The notes beneath the pieces were generated by a model that worked only from the letters and a program-made list of their open reading frames with translations, was not told where the DNA came from and did no database searches. From NCBI GenBank assembly GCA_030685235.1, contig MU839248.1, positions 1 to 64,000 on the forward strand: a stretch of 64,000 bases of DNA, in the 5' to 3' direction. The position numbers and the translations under genes are program-made. Positions 63,288 through 64,000 of the stretch are shown here, piece after piece; position 1 is the stretch's first letter; each line of letters begins with the position of its first letter. The stretch is from Copromyces sp. CBS 386.78. Taxonomy: Eukaryota; Ascomycota; Sordariomycetes; Sordariales; Sordariaceae.

Positions 63288-63330
63288 TAGGGGGGGTTAA
63301 TAACCCCCCCCCCCTATCGGTTTTAAATTA
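63288..63330. repeat. G-run / C-run inverted motif, copy 2
   Basis: AGGGGGGGTTAATAACCCCC leading into TATCGGTTTTAAATTA, matching the motif at 60030-60062. A shorter C-run plus TATTAATTTTAAATC follows at about 63342-63360. Confidence 0.6.
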
Positions 63331-64000
63331 TTTTTAAATCCCCCCTATTAATTTTAAATCTGCTAAATATATTTATTAATTATTTTCTAATTATTTTACT
63401 TTTTAGCCTAATTAAATATTTAAAAATTAAATAAATTTATAGCGAAGAAATATAGTATTTATTTAGGTCTTTACTACTTTAAATTATATATAAAAAATTC
63501 CTTCCGAAAGCCGTTAATTACTTTAACTACAATTATATCCTATATTTATTATCTTTAATTAAAAATCCGCTTAAGCGGGCAATCGCTATCCGCCTCGGCA
63601 ATTTATTTAATATATTAAGCCTATCTATTAAAAAAAAGAATAAAATCCAAATAAAAGCGATATTAATAATAATATAGTTCTTATATTTATATATAATTCG
63701 TATAGCGTTAAATTCTAGCGGCTCTTTAAAGTATACTTTAATTTAGAATACGGCGGAAAAGAATATATAATTTAGTTTTTACGCGGACAACTAATTTTGA
63801 ACTATATTATACTACTATTAATTCTATAAATAGAAACGGCTCACTTTTAAATTTACTATTACTAGAATTAGGTTTAATCCTTCGGAAAATACTTTTAACG
63901 GCTATATTTATATCCTTAACATTGAAAATATTATAATAATTAGGACCGAATAGTAGTATAAAGAAATCCCTAATAATTTTACCCAACGAATTATTATTAA

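Larger units (their letters stand above)
57131..64000. mobile_element. AT-rich RIP-mutated repeat block (degraded transposon DNA)
   Basis: From about 57.1 kb the sequence becomes very AT-rich, with TpA steps everywhere and CpA conspicuously rare, while CpG remains (TCG, ACG and CCG are common). That is the RIP signature of C-to-T at CpA. Reading frames are broken by many TAA/TAG codons, with no frame longer than about 60 codons. Around 61380-61480 a frame reads protein-like residues interrupted by TAA codons where Gln codons would be expected, and 61860-61940 is Lys-rich. Both suggest former retrotransposon coding DNA. I could not assign a family. No intact gene, tRNA or other function is visible, apart from the pieces listed separately. 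Confidence 0.9.

Noticed and set aside
57131..64000. Intact retrotransposon or other gene in the AT-rich block
   Set aside because: No frame is long enough; stop codons are spread throughout as expected after RIP.
1..64000. CRISPR array, bacterial operon, prophage or insertion sequence
   Set aside because: The window is clearly fungal (introns, tRNA introns, RIP); no evenly spaced identical repeats with unique spacers were seen.
1..64000. 5S rRNA gene (dispersed in Neurospora)
   Set aside because: I looked for the typical ACATACGACCAT start and internal control region and did not find them.

Overview
The window looks like chromosomal DNA of a filamentous ascomycete, most probably a Neurospora species. 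Genes are compact, with short introns (GTATGT/GTAAGT-type donors, CTAAC/CTGAC branch sites, AG acceptors). Codon use in the genes is C/G-rich at third positions, and GGTA/CCTA microsatellites are scattered between genes. The last ~7 kb is an AT-rich block with the look of repeat-induced point mutation (RIP). The 292-residue feruloyl esterase at 34377-35314 agrees closely, from memory, with N. crassa FAE-1. The species call is an inference.

Layout. 1-814 holds microsatellites only. 815-4930 (minus) encodes a BRD8/Bdc1-like bromodomain protein with long Gln/Pro tracts and a probable intron in its 5' UTR. 7318-8249 is a small coiled-coil protein in three exons. 9363-11126 (minus) is a secreted pepsin-like protease. 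13066-16074 is the ER Hsp70 relative LHS1/GRP170. 16970-18765 is an intracellular GH13 alpha-amylase. 19289-20530 (minus) is a secreted Ser/Thr-rich protein. 21373-23699 (minus) is Sda1, and 24178-25052 is a histidine phosphatase with a C-terminal PCNA-binding motif. 25470-26078 (minus) is an alkyltransferase-like (ATL) protein that I assembled from three exons. 27981-28463 is a small two-exon protein. 29874-32109 (minus) is an ankyrin protein with a Clr5-like N-terminus. 33196-33633 (minus) is a doubtful small gene. 34377-35314 (minus) is the feruloyl esterase, and 37110-37871 is a secreted protein of unknown function. Three intron-containing tRNA-Gln(CTG) genes lie at 39106-39832. 43020-49598 is a DOCK-family exchange factor, 50717-52751 a type II membrane glycosyltransferase, 53156-55514 a HET-domain protein, and 55935-56897 a SET-domain protein. 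From about 57.1 kb to the end the DNA is degraded repeat.

Nearly all genes are unrelated housekeeping or accessory genes, as is normal for a fungal chromosome, and I see no biosynthetic cluster. One neighbourhood has a possible common theme: the PCNA-motif phosphatase and the ATL protein are convergent neighbours 417 bp apart, and both could act in DNA replication or repair. I did not find a convincing new multi-gene system. The best leads are the phosphatase with its PIP box, the in-frame 54-nt intron inside the DOCK catalytic region, the tRNA-Gln trio with two intron types, and the structured pieces inside the RIP block. All exon boundaries were read by eye and have not been tested against RNA data.
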